Source: Phyllostachys edulis
Lineage: Eukaryota > Streptophyta > Magnoliopsida > Poales > Poaceae
Direction: 5' to 3'
Length of the DNA stretch: 64,000 nucleotides
Assembly (NCBI GenBank): GCA_036346405.1
Contig: CM070558.1
Location: 558,001 to 622,000 of the forward strand
Below the pieces are notes generated by a model. It was not told the DNA's origin. It saw only the letters and a list, made by a program, of their open reading frames with translations, and did not search any database. Positions 1-10,881 of the stretch are shown one piece after another; position 1 is the stretch's first letter, and each line of letters starts with the position of its first letter. The position numbers and the translations under genes were made by a program.

Positions 1-1883
1 ACCACTTTTCTAGAAAATATTGCCTCATAATTAAATTAGTGAATAGTGCGGTTTGGTATTTTTAGAAATTTGAGCAGAGTTGTTTTGCTCATAACTTTTG
101 CATTGAGAATCCAAATCCATTGGTTCTTATTGCTAAATTCCTAAAATCCTCCTCTTGCTGCAGTAGAAATTTCAGAGGATTTGGAGTTCTGTTGCTGTGT
201 TGTCTTTGTTGCTTTTAAATCGTTCTTATCGGTTCTTTATTGCTTTTTCCGTTAGGGTTCGACATTTGTGGTGATCCTTGACGACCCTCCATAACAAATT
301 GACCAGCAACAAGGCAAGCAGTTTGATCATATCCTCTAGCGTCCCATTACTTTAAAGGTTAATATGTTGTTTTACTTCTATGTATGCATGCTACTTTGTG
401 TTAAAGGTCGCTAGTAATCCTATAGTTGCATAATCAGAGGAGTGTTTATCCTCTACTACCAACGAGCCTAGGTTATTTGCTGTGATTTGAGCTCGTTGGA
501 TGAGCTCTTATCACTTAGTAGTATGCGTTCCCTCTTGCTAGACATGCTTAGCTATCGGTAGTAATGGGCGATCATCGACTTAGTCGATGGTCTTGATCAC
601 CAAGTATAATTATTCCTCCTATATGTCCAGCACTTGTGCTTTGATTAATTGTGAAGTCAAAAACTGAAAATAAAGGATTGATTTAGACTTGGGCATATTG
701 GATGGATGGGGTGGTTTTTGGAATGTGGTAGTATGCTCGAGTCATTATGACCGAGTTACTTGCGCCAGATTCGAAAGCAATGTTGCGTGCTAACCACACG
801 AGGGGATATGGGACCTCTCTTGACTAAGTACTTTGGGAGGTGTTAATTATGAGCTGGTTGGTGGGTATGTTTTAATAAAATCTGTGTGTGTGGTGTTGGG
901 AGGGAGCATTGGCGCACCGGTTAGGCTGTCTAATGTGTCTTGTCCCGTGGGTTATGCTCGTAATTAGCATCGTCCATTGGAAATGTCTCAGAGACTTAGC
1001 CGTGCTGCAAACACACCAAAGGTAGTGTGCCTAAAGGAAAGGCGATGCAGCGTGTGGGTACATTGGTACACCCCGCAGGTTAAAACTATTCAATAGCCTC
1101 GCCCTAGGTTATGGACACGCCGGAAACGCCTGTAAGAACTAGACTCAACCATTTAATTAAAACTTGATGGGTTGGTATGAATGGATGTTCATACTATTGT
1201 TGTGGTGACTTGGGTTAGTCACTTCCTGTGATGTTCTTGTTGTTGATATTATGTTATTATCTCGTTGTTATGTCAACAATTACAAATGCTTTATCAAATT
1301 GCCTTCAATCTATTATGTTATTACAAATGAAACTTGCTTTATGCTAAAATGAGTCCAAAGCCTCATCCACTTAAATGAAGCTTGCATGTAGCTAAATTAT
1401 AGTTACGTTATCTTACGTCGGTTTTTGCAGTACAATAAACAAGTTATTGTACTCATTTGCTTTGCTTAACAAATTTGTTGCAGAGGACGGAGGTGAGCTC
1501 CAAGAGCCTTACTACGTGCCACGTGTTGCGATTTCTTCGACGACTAGTGGCGGTCCGGTCGAGATGCCTAGGGTTAAGGCACACCGATTGGCTTTGTGTT
1601 ATAGCCATCTTTATGGCACTTTTGCTTCATTGTGATCTTTTTAATTGTTGCTATTTGGCCTAAGGGCCTCTCTTTTGTAATAGCTATTTTCCTTTTAATA
1701 TTAACCGGTTTGTGGCTTATGTACTATGTGTTGTATGGAATTGGTACATTCTTTTGTTGTGAGGTATGTATCTTGCGATTCGGGAGTATACATCTCTCGA
1801 GACCGGATTTATTTGGTTGATAATACTAGGGTCAATTGGGTGACTAAGTATTATGAGCCTAATAAATATACCGGGGTCTCACA
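1..1883 (+). mobile_element. 3' part of a Tekay/Del-like Ty3/gypsy LTR
   Basis: This non-coding stretch has the layout of the Tekay-like LTR at 33203-37173: an 'ataacttttgcat' block near its start, the shared palindrome block near 1055-1123, and a terminal part ending GGGGTCTCACA at 1883. The 5' end lies outside the window. The sequence on the right (1884 onward) belongs to a different LTR family, so this LTR appears to be inserted into it. The left target-site duplication cannot be seen, so the boundary is an inference. Short ORFs here have no recognisable domain. Confidence 0.55.
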
Positions 1884-3437
1884 AGAACGCAGGGAGTGAG
1901 TAGTGGTGTCTTTGTGCACCTTTGGATTGTGGAAGTCTTGCCTTAGCACAATTAAGGACTTCACTTTGTGTTCTGTTTGGCTGGGCCAATTAGTGCAACC
2001 ATAAGATCATTTTATGGGAATGGTCTGGGCTGAATAATTAGCAATGAGATGGCTTGGGGCTGTTTTTGTTGAGCGTGTGATTAGATTTTGGCGCAAGAGG
2101 GCACCCCATAACCCCGTGGATTTCTAGACCTTTGGAGGATTATAAACCTTAGCGGGCAGCCCTAGTCGGTTCAAAGCTTTGTAAAGGCCTTGCAAGACTT
2201 CTCTAGACTCGCTCACCTTAGGAAGTGAGCAAGGGTGACCGGAACCCATCCCGCTAGAGATCGTGGATTGTGGGTAAAGTTGTACACCTCTGCGAGTAAA
2301 AGATCTATTCGAATAGCCACGTCCTTGGTCATGGACATGCTCAGTGAAATGGTGCAAGGGGTAGATGTTTCAAAGCTTGTGCCACTGGACACTTTCGCGA
2401 GATGCCTTGGCTTTGCCTCGAAGAGACCTTGGCCGGCTTCAGAGGGGTCAAGGTTGGCTCGGGTAGTGGTCCAGAGGTTGGTTTGGACCTCTGGAATGGG
2501 TTTTGGGTGAGGACCTGGCTACTGATGTGATCAGACCTCCCCCAATTTTTGGTTGTGGCCGTGAGTTGGTGCTCACTCCACCTTTTATTAAAAACATCAA
2601 AAGTATTATGTATTATGGTTTTACCTTGCGCCTTACAATCTATTATTGCTATTATTGTCAAACTTGGCTTTATAAACTAACCATCTGACTCTCCATTGGT
2701 AAGTCCTTGCATGAATATTATTGCATCTTTGCTCCTGTGACTTCTTGAGTACATTCCAAGTACTCATGGCTTAAGCCCATGTCAAAGCAGATTATGAGGA
2801 TGACCAAGTGCAGCGGTCTGCAGACCTCTTCGAGGAGGAGTTCTTGACGACTAAGATGCCTAGGGCGTCCTCCACCCGAAATGACTGTGGTGCTTGTTGG
2901 ATGGCCTGCGTGTTTTGGTGTTTGAGCCTTAGAGCTCCTTGTCGCCATTGTAAGTCCTCGTTGGTTTTGTAAGCCCTCGGTGGCGAGACCTCTTGTTAAC
3001 AAGCTTGACCATAAGGTCCTATTATATAAGTTCTATTTATACATTTCATCTTTGTTTGACCTCGTGGTTGTGGTATTGGCTTGTGTTCTTGTGCGAGCTA
3101 GCTCGATTGTCACGGGACTAGCTCGGATGCACAGGCGGAGACCACCAGGAGGTCCCACGGACTTGCTTTGGGAGGTCTGCGGACCTCTCTTGGTGATGTG
3201 CTGGAGGTGCTCGAAGCAAGCGGTGGCGCCACGACCTCCGGGAGGTCCTCAAGACCTCTGGGAGGTCGATGGTGAACCAAGACCTCCGGGAGGTCCATAA
3301 GACCTCTGGGAGGTCTGGCGAACCTCCTCGGTAAAGCTCCATGCGGTGCTACCACATCCTTCCGTGGTGACTTCGCAGCGCAAAAAAAAATGGTCCTCCC
3401 GGACCTCTTGCGGTACATCACGGGGTGGGTCGTCACA
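1884..3437 (+). mobile_element. Family X LTR (GACCTCC-rich Ty3/gypsy LTR), 3' part
   Basis: This segment shares its order of blocks with the better preserved family X LTR at 39351-43694: the palindrome block (2270-2340), a 'gggactagct' block near 3115, then a tail rich in gacctcc/ggaggtc. It ends GGGTCGTCACA at 3437, matching the ends of the other two copies. It is interrupted on the left by another LTR and is non-coding. Its ORFs arise from the repeated heptamer. Confidence 0.6.
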
Positions 3438-5068
3438 AGTCTCCCCTTCAAAATTATGAGCAATTCACAAACAAAAAAAAAAGATCAGCACTCCCCAATC
3501 AAGAAACAAACAGTAGTTTATACCAAATTACAAAGTATCATCTAAAGGCTTAGCCTAGAGACCATGCTCCAAACAATTCAACATGACATCAAACAAACTA
3601 AACCAAATTAATCACAACCTATAAATTAGTTCATCTGAACACCATGGCAGAAACAACTACCTGAATTATTGCCCAAACGACAGCGGTGAGGGAAACCCAA
3701 TTAGTGAATGGCTCATCAGGATAGCTCCAACATGGCTCAAGGATGGTCCCAGAGCGAGCAATTGGGAAATGGAGCACTCACCGGTGATGGAGACGAAAGG
3801 GGGCGATTTCGGTCGCAAGCTCCAAACTTCAAATTCAATCCGCTCCTATAGAAGCAACCCAAAATTAAGTTAGGGGTCTTGATCACCTAGATGAGAGGCA
3901 CAAGCTGACGCAAAGAGGGAGGAAGAAAAGCCACTAGGGCACTACCTTCACCGATGAGCTTGAAGCTCAACAATGGCGGCCGAGGGGTTCTCGGGTGCTT
4001 GAGCTCACTAAAGCAGAGAAGAAGCTAGGCAAACCGATGCGGTGGTTAAAGGAAGCTAAGAAAGGGAGCTGAGGGCTTAAATAGCTAGAGGAGCAACGGC
4101 CTTAGCCAAGCAAGCTCACAGGTCAAAGCTGCTACCATGGGCGAGAAGCGGGTAAGGGAGGCGACAAGGAGACTTCGAGGTGGTAGCAGCGACGCGATTT
4201 TGTCGTGCAACAAAAGAGTCGTTACCGGACGGAGTGGAGCGGACAGGGCGCTGCAGAGCTCCACCCACCCCTGCCCATCGCTGGCGTGCACGCGAGAGGG
4301 CGAGAGGAAGGGGACGACCCGTTCATCGTCGGATTTTCATCCAACGGCTCGCATGCGCCCGGGTGATCGCGTCTCCGTGCCAACGTGGCCCGTCCGATGA
4401 CGATCCAACGGCTCACAGCGTGCGCGCCAACGCGTCCACGCCGGTATAGCTAGTTGGCTCGACCGAGTCAAGTGGCTCGAGCCCGAGTATGGCTTGCGCC
4501 CGAGGAACAGTGAAAACCAGTTAGGGTTTAAATTTGAAAGCTGAGTTTGGAAGAATTTTTAGAGGTAGCAAACTAACCCTAAAAATTCTGAAATTTTGAC
4601 TGGAGCTTCCTTACTCCAGGATTAACCTTACATAAAATTTCTAGAGATTTTCATGCACTACATTTTTCTCAAGAAATTCCTCAAGGTTTGCTCTAGGGTT
4701 TGACCTAAGGTCAAACTGGTTTGACTTGGCTCCAAAAATCATCAAATAATTTCTAAAAATTATAAAATAATTCAGAAGGGTCACACAGCATCCCTAGAAC
4801 CAAGGAAAAATATTTTCAAAGGTTGAACACAAGATTCTTGACAAAGTTGAAAAAGGGTTTGACTTTAGTCAATTGGAGGTTTAGGTTTTTGATTTCCACA
4901 ATTCCTTTACAAGAATTACAGGAAAGTTCAACGACCACAAAATGTAAGAAAAGTTTTAATTTCTTCTCGTTTTCTTACATTTGAAACAAACACCCATATT
5001 AGGTTACATTTGAAACACAAACCCTGGTTTGGTTACATTTGAAATACAACCTATATTTGGGATGTTAC
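3438..5068 (-). mobile_element. Minus-strand Ty3/gypsy-type LTR, partial
   Basis: Read on the minus strand, this begins TGTAACATCCC at 5068, a typical plant gypsy LTR start. It has a TATA-like element (CTATTTAAG, about 4080) roughly 1 kb downstream, followed by GC-rich leader-like sequence. Its far end is cut by the family X LTR at 3437/3438. At 5069 it abuts the end of a copia gag ORF, so it appears to have inserted into the copia element. No internal coding region is in the window. Confidence 0.55.
4977..5062. repeat. Three tandem 30-bp units (ttacatttgaaa...) at an LTR start
   Basis: The phrase ttacatttgaaa followed by an a/c-rich tail occurs three times at about 30-bp spacing in the first 90 bp of the minus-strand LTR. 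It is a short degenerate tandem repeat within U3. Confidence 0.7.
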
Positions 5069-5083
5069 ATTTTCCTTTTGAAC

Positions 5084-5662
5084 TTAATTTTCAGAAGGTA
5101 CCATCTGTTTCATCTTCTCCTTAGCATGCAAAGCTTCATAAACTTCATTGAGAGTGAGAGTATCTCTACTATATAATATGGTATCTCTGAAATTTGAAAA
5201 AGAACTAGGCAGGGAACACAAAAGAATAAGACCCAAATCCTCATCATCATATTTTACCTCCATCGACTCTAGGTTAGCAATGATCTCCTTAAACACCGAA
5301 AGATGATCAAGTATGGATCCCCCTTCTCGCAATTTGTGAGAGTACAACTTTTGCTTCGGATGCATCTTGCTGGTGAGATCATTTGTCATGCAAATTTGTT
5401 CCAGCTTCAGCCATAATGCAGCAACTGTCTTCTCCTTTAATACCCCCTGCAAAATATTATTTGATAGATGAAGGTGAATCTGAGATAAAGCCTTACGGTC
5501 TTTACGTTTCTCATCTTCGGTCCATATGATAGGTTGTTTCTTAAAACCTTTCAATGCATCATCCAAATCTACCTGTGCCAGCACAGCCCTCATCTTGACT
5601 TGCCACAGCGAGAATCTTGTATCTCGACCTAGGAGTGGAAGATCATACTTCAAAGTCGCCAT
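5084..5662 (-). CDS. Ty1/copia gag polyprotein fragment (UBN2/gag-polypeptide type), open over 192 codons
   Basis: This is an uninterrupted 192-codon ORF starting with ATG at 5662 (MATLKYDLPLLGRD). Such proteins form the nucleocapsid of the element's intracellular particle. The diagnostic run is the copia-type gag-polypeptide fold: the Trp in 'FSLWQVKMRAVL', 'KALSQIHLHLSNNILQGV', 'AALWLKLEQICM', then 'LREGGSILDHLSVFKEI' and 'CSLPSSFSNFRDTI'. The zinc knuckle and all of pol are missing, because the stop is followed after 15 bp by the start of another LTR at 5068. It is an insertion-truncated copy. Upstream on the minus strand lie a leader of about 500 bp, a primer-binding site and a short LTR. 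Intact length suggests a fairly young copy. Confidence 0.85.
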   Translation of the reverse strand: MATLKYDLPLLGRDTRFSLWQVKMRAVLAQVDLDDALKGFKKQPIIWTEDEKRKDRKALSQIHLHLSNNILQGVLKEKTVAALWLKLEQICMTNDLTSKMHPKQKLYSHKLREGGSILDHLSVFKEIIANLESMEVKYDDEDLGLILLCSLPSSFSNFRDTILYSRDTLTLNEVYEALHAKEKMKQMVPSEN

Positions 5663-6160
5663 AAGAAAATTATACTAAAAATTGCTGGTACTGATCTGTG
5701 TAAATCTAGCAAAAATTACGACCTCTTTGGTACACGTTGTGTACGAAAATCAAAGAACTTCGAAACTCTTGGTGCACTTCTCGTGTGGACTTAGCAAAGG
5801 TCACCGGGAATTGGATCTTCACGTGAATCCTTGCTCGGGTGGAACGAAGCAAGAGAAAAAAAAAAAAACTCCACGTGATGTTTTGGTTGGTCTGCTTGCT
5901 TTGTTTGCACGGCGTTGGTCTCGGTGACTAATCAAAGAAAGGAAAATACTTGGACCTGGGCTGCTGGAACGGAGCGCGCGGCGACGCAGGTGGACCGATG
6001 CATTGCAGGAGGACCGAGGACGGTCGCTGGCGCCACTGCTGCTTTCCGCGCGCAGGACGAAGCCGCGCTGGCTCGGCTGACGACGATGCTGGCGCAACTT
6101 CTCGCTTGGAGCGAGGACGATTTTTTTTCTTTGTATATCACGAACCCTAATTTTTTCTGT

Positions 6161-6476
6161 GCTCTCGTACCACTTGTTAGAAAAATAGAAACAAAAGAGA
6201 CATGAATTTTTATATGAAAAACCCTTGCGAAGACGTCTTGAGAAAGGAGAAAGGAAGCCAAGAAGAGAAGCAACGAACCAACCGGCCCTCGTTCAGAAAA
6301 AGGAAACATATCGGCGTAGTTAGTGAGAGTCAAACCGTATCCATTTTAGCCTCGAGACATATGAGATCAGTGCAATTTAAACTAAAGGATATTGATGAGG
6401 TGAAGACGTCCAATCCGAGAGCAACCATCAAACGCCTCACTCATTCTCGGCTCCCACGCCTCCTCTCTCTCCAACA
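6161..6476 (-). mobile_element. Copia 5' LTR (6175-6476) with primer-binding site (6161-6172)
   Basis: On the minus strand a segment starting TGTTGG (6476) and ending CTAACA (6175) is followed at once by AG and TGGTACGAGAGC. The last resembles the TGGTATCAGAGC primer-binding site complementary to initiator methionine tRNA. This order (LTR, PBS, leader, gag ATG at 5662) is that of a copia element. The PBS end is well supported. The outer LTR end is a best guess from the TGTTGG/CTAACA pairing, since no second LTR is in view. Confidence 0.5.
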
Positions 6477-6967
6477 CATGGTGCGATAGCCCACCAGGGG
6501 CCCTTCATGCCTCCTGCCTGGACTGCTACTCTCAAACCCACCCTTAAAAAAATAGTCATGTTCTAACTCCTCTACCCCCCCCCCCCCCAAGTTCTTCACT
6601 CCAACCCCATTTATCTCTCAAATACACCAATCAAATATCAAAATCAACTCTTGCATGTATGATTTTTGGATTACCCATCCTTTGATCTACCGAAGCATCA
6701 ATCCAATTTAGACATGCATGGGCATCTAAGGAGTATTGAATTGGTGGAGATAAGTGGAACGGGAGTAACTGGGGAGTGATGCTTCTGCGCCCATATTCCG
6801 TTGTGTAGCAAGGCTCGTTGGCCACTGAGTCGATGGCAAGGAGCGACGCAAGGGCATCTACCGCGGTGAGAGTAGCCATGGAGACGTCGTCACCTCCGAG
6901 CCACACAACCACCATTAGCCAGCTGCTCTTACTCATTATCTTCCTTCTACGGCGGGCAAGAGGTATT

Positions 6968-7170
6968 TTTTTTGTTGCAATGGTTTTGATTTGTTGCAGC
7001 CCCCTTTACCATTTAAATGTTGCATGCATTCTCTCGAATTGTTGCAGCAGCTTTTCTCCATTGTTACAGAAAGTGATTTGGTTTGTTGCAATACATCTTC
7101 CTGAATTTTTGTAGGAAAAGGATTTTTGTTGCAACTATTGTCACCGATTGTTGCAAACATGAAATCAAAA
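6968..7170. repeat. Degenerate TTGTTGCA repeat patch (first of two)
   Basis: TTGTTGCA or close variants (ttgttgcaa, attgttgcag, aaatgttgca) recur about every 25-45 bp. A similar patch lies at 19240-19620, on the other side of the receptor gene. Such patches occur in grass DNA transposons, but no terminal repeats were found here, so the class is left open. Confidence 0.6.
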
Positions 7171-8656
7171 TGTTTCATAAGTTAGTTTTAAATGTTGAAA
7201 ATTTCTTGATGTTCCAACAATTATTTTCGGATGTTACAATTTTCACTCCCTTCACACGCTAGATAAGGAGTAAAGCCGGTGGACAGAGGACAAGAGAAAC
7301 AACGACAACAAAGACAAGATCAACAGACATAAGTCATTAAGCTCTAGTTCTAATGATTTCTTCCCTGTTGTAAAGCATAGTCAATACAGTAACACAGGAG
7401 TATGGTTATCATTCTCTTAGAAGAAGCTCCGAACCTGTATAAAACTACTATGTCTTTTTCTGTATGGTTTAACTCAAGGAGAGTTTCCAGCATTCATTCA
7501 TACAGTCCATACTAAACCATCTATAAATATGTAAAAGAATAAGCAATCTTCTTGATGGGGACTATGGGAAACCAACAAAATCACGACACAATTATGTGTA
7601 GCATCTAAATTTATTTAGGAAAGCCATGTCCAACTGAAAGACAAACACCAGATTTTCAAAATAAAAAAGAGCCCAATATGTGACTCCTACCCACCGGTCG
7701 CTGTGTGCCTTCGTTGCCCATACAGATGTATCCAAACTTGGATTTTTTTTTTAAAAAAAATAGTATTATTTTAAAGGATATTTACAAAAATAAATAGCCG
7801 GCCCAAAAATTTTCAAAAATGACTCACAGGGATCCTCTTGCCCTCCTGTCACCGGTCCAGGTATCTGTCGAATTGGCGATAACTACCTATCGTTATTTGA
7901 ACTGGCGATAGGTACCTCAAACCCTAAACTGATTGGTCTGTTTGTGATTTTTATAGATTTTCAACGGTACTAAATCTGTTAGACTCACAATAACATTTTG
8001 TGATCTTCGTATGTTGTTCTAGTGCGGTGAATTTCTGAAGAATGTTTCGAAAACGATTGAGGTATCAATGATTCGTAAGTAAGAAGATAAGTGATATTGC
8101 AATGCGCCCGGAAATTCATACACGGTGTAGAACTTTGGAGAAATGATCTCTTGCATAACATTGGTCATTTACATGCACTACATATTATGTAAGGAAACAA
8201 ATGTGAATTCGCTATTACTATCAAAACTACGACAAATCACACTGATATTACATAATATTCAGCAAAATGTCATAACACTTAATTTGTTTCAAATCAAAAT
8301 GATAATTCAGAACATTAGCAATAACATATTACTACTCGCTGCTTCCTGTCTTCGTTGTCCGTGAGTCTTCCTCGGCTACGTTCCAGACCTTACTGCAACC
8401 TTCGTCGGAGCGTTTCACAGTAAACCTAATTGTTCATCTTTCTCGTATGTTTCAATCGACTCTATTGGGAGTATTGTTCATTACCTTTGTCATGGTAGCA
8501 CATAAATATGAGATAGGCATGTGTAATTTTGCGAACATGCTACTGTTACTTGTTGATATTATGCCTAGTGTATACTTGGCGTATTCTTTAATCGTTGTTT
8601 TATGGATTAAATTAGTCACAGTTTCCTAACATCACTAACCAAGCAGAGTTGCATTA

Positions 8657-8865
8657 GAACATCTTCAATAGTAGCCACCTCAGTCATCTTTTAGCTGTCA
8701 TGTCACTTAAAAGTCTAGTTGTAGGTGAGAGGATGTGAGAAGAGAGAATACGCTATCTCTTATATAAGAGACAAGCTGGGCATGCAAACATCGCAAATTG
8801 TGAATATGTAAGGAGGGAAGTTGTGTTGAAAATGAATGATTTTATAGATAACTTGTTGGAGATAT
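8657..8865. mobile_element. MITE-like segment with weak terminal inverted similarity
   Basis: The left end reads aacatcttcaatagtag and the right end acttgttggagatattgt. These are imperfect inverted counterparts of the 'gcatctccaa' ends common in grass MITEs. The interior is non-coding. No clear target duplication was identified. Confidence 0.35.
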
Positions 8866-9771
8866 TGTCTCTAAGATTGTCTGTAAATGAGTTAGAGGCT
8901 TTAGAGACAACCTAAAAGATAAACAGTAGTATATGCGCTTATTCACGCTTGACACACACTCCGATCCGATCCCTCTACGGTATGGGGAAGCAAAGAAGAG
9001 CAGATAGTGACAGGAAGCACATCCCTATTGCTAAGAGCATATTTTGTGCTTGTACATTCAACAAAGTAGTAGGCACCTTTATTCTCGCAAGTAAAAACAC
9101 TACAAAAGCCAAAGTGTCCTCAGAACAAAGTACTAAAAGATGGAATTCACTGGTTGTTGTTGTCTTGTGGTTGCTGAAAGATGAGTTCTTTGCTTCCATC
9201 CAAAGCCACAGTAGTGGTGGATGAGATTCATTCTTGTTGAGTTTGGCCACACATACATGCCAAGAAATAAGCAATTGTCTGTGGGATCATCCATACCTCA
9301 AGCTTTCTTGTTTGACCTCCTCACCAAACTATTTGTATTACTGCATGCTAACTACTCCAGTACACTTGCTCAGTTGCTTTGCTTGCCCTGAATCTCTGAA
9401 AGCCCAAAACGAGGTCAGAAAGAAAAAAATTGTCGGTTTCCCATACAAATTGCAAACTAGTCAGCCTAGCTCGGCTACACATAATTTACTGTGCAAACTG
9501 CAAAGGGGTGTGTGCGCTAGCAGTAATTTAGTACTGCTGCTACAAGTTACAGTAGAATACTCGCATATATAATCTTTTCTTGTTTGATCCCTCGAATAAA
9601 ATGTAGTAAAAGGCAAGAAGAATACAACAGTTGGCCACGTTGTCCTCGAGTCGAGATCATTAGGATTTAGGAGCAGCAGCAGCTGAGCTGCCTGCGTGCC
9701 TCAAGACGGACGACAAGAACTACTGCTTTCTCCACGTCTGGACTGATGGATTTAATCTTGTTTTTTTTAGT

Positions 9772-9831
9772 ACTCCCTCTGTTCTTTTATATTTGTAGCC
9801 TCAGGACGTCAATCTTTTCATGACGGAGGAG
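9772..9831. mobile_element. Deleted Stowaway-like MITE remnant
   Basis: CTCCCTCTGTTC after a TA dinucleotide on the left and GACGGAGGAG before GTA on the right are Stowaway-type terminal inverted repeats. Only 60 bp separate the outer ends, so the interior is deleted. It is present in copy A of the duplicated promoter and absent from copy B. Confidence 0.55.
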
Positions 9832-10320
9832 GTAGTTTTTTTTTTAAGAGTTGGAGTCCGAGTCTTTTGCTTGGTTTAGATGTTTGAGTCAGAGTCGGCT
9901 TCGGCCTGGTAGATACGTGTGTATAAAAGACTGAGACCAGTACCAGATGCTGCTACTTTCTACTTGAGGTGGACCGAAGACCAGAGGCGTGCAACACCTG
10001 AAGAGCCACCGAGCGAAGTCCTTCGATTTTTCGATCGAAGCAGTAACAGAACAGTGGGAAATTCCAACATGGACCTCAAGTAACAGAACAGAAACAGTGC
10101 AGTGCGGTGCCGTCTCCATCAAATTTGTATCAATCAGCATCTTGACCCCCTCAAGTCCTGCCAATCCTCCCCTGCACTGCATTTTTAAGTCTGCCGGCCT
10201 CACCAGTTGCTAACCAGATGACCAAGTAGCTAACGATCAGTGTGTGTGTGTGTTCTTCTTCGGAGCCATAGCTGTAGCTGGCTGGCTGGTTCCTGGGGAG
10301 AAGAGAGGAGAGGAGCGGAG

Positions 10321-10605
10321 ATGGAGACGAGGAGCTGGGCTCTGCTCCGTCTCCTCTGCCTGTGCAGTGTTCTGGCGCTCGCCCTCCCGGCGAGGCCGGC
10401 CAACGTGACCATCGGCGCCCTCTTCACCTTCGACTCCGTCATCGGGAGGTCTGCCAAGACGGCCATCGAGCTCGCCGTGGCCGACGTGAACCGCGACGCC
10501 GGCGTCCTCAAGGGGACACAGCTGAGCGTGATCGCGCAGGACACCAAGTGCAGCGGCTTCGTCGGCATCATCCAAGGTACATACGGGCTTCCATCGAGTG
10601 ATTAA
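10321..10605 (+). pseudogene. Duplicate first exon of the glutamate receptor-like gene (orphan or alternative first exon)
   Basis: ATG at 10321 opens an 85-codon exon identical to exon 1 of the receptor at 13667 except for one C/T difference, which gives Ile instead of Thr at residue 83. The exon ends at 10576 with an intact donor (caag|gtacat) in the same phase as the downstream copy. It could therefore splice to the exon 2 acceptor at 15956 and make an almost identical receptor from a second promoter. If it is not spliced, translation runs nine codons into the intron and stops at 10605, giving a 94-residue protein with a signal peptide and the start of the amino-terminal domain. Thr at this position also occurs in related receptors, so this copy carries the derived change. 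Whether it is used cannot be told from sequence. Confidence 0.75.
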
Positions 10606-10881
10606 TTAGCTTGCCAAAACACTACGAAATCACTCTTAGGTTCTAACAAAAAGTCCTTGCAATTTTATTTTATTGCAATCAGGACAGTAGTAAATAGCTA
10701 GGAATAACCGCTAATTGCGTTTGCATAAATTTTCTTGAGCGAGCGAGCGAGCGATTCCTAATTGGAGTTGTTGGAAAGTATGCATCAACAACTTGTTTAC
10801 AACCAGGAGTACTGTATTTGATTCTATCTGATCTCTGTTTCCATGATCCATGGATGACTAGTCTTTTCGTGGAGCCTGCCT

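Larger units (their letters stand above)
6477..9274. other. Intergenic DNA without a recognisable gene
   Basis: No supported gene is seen. The stretch contains a poly-C run (about 6577-6591), a short GC-rich island near 6800-6960, a TTGTTGCA-rich repeat patch (6968-7170), an AT-rich block (8100-8630) and a MITE-like segment (about 8657-8865). ORFs are short and lack domains. Confidence 0.6.
9275..10881 (+). repeat. Upstream copy (A) of a duplicated receptor promoter, first exon and intron start
   Basis: From 'ttgtctgtgggatcatcc' at 9275 to 'cgtggagcctgcct' at 10881 this copy aligns with 13002-14222. It contains the receptor's upstream region, the complete 256-bp first exon (10321-10576) and about 300 bp of the following intron. 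The copies differ by indels in the promoter part. Copy A has extra sequence, including a TATA-like 'catatataat' near 9563 and a Stowaway-like fragment, that copy B lacks. The exon itself differs at one base. Confidence 0.9.

Noticed and set aside
3110..3463. 117-codon Pro/Arg-rich ORF
   Set aside because: It reads through GACCTCC repeats in the LTR and overlaps an equally long frame.
6161..6172. tRNA gene
   Set aside because: Only a 12-base primer-binding site is present, not a cloverleaf. No tRNA gene was recognised in the window.
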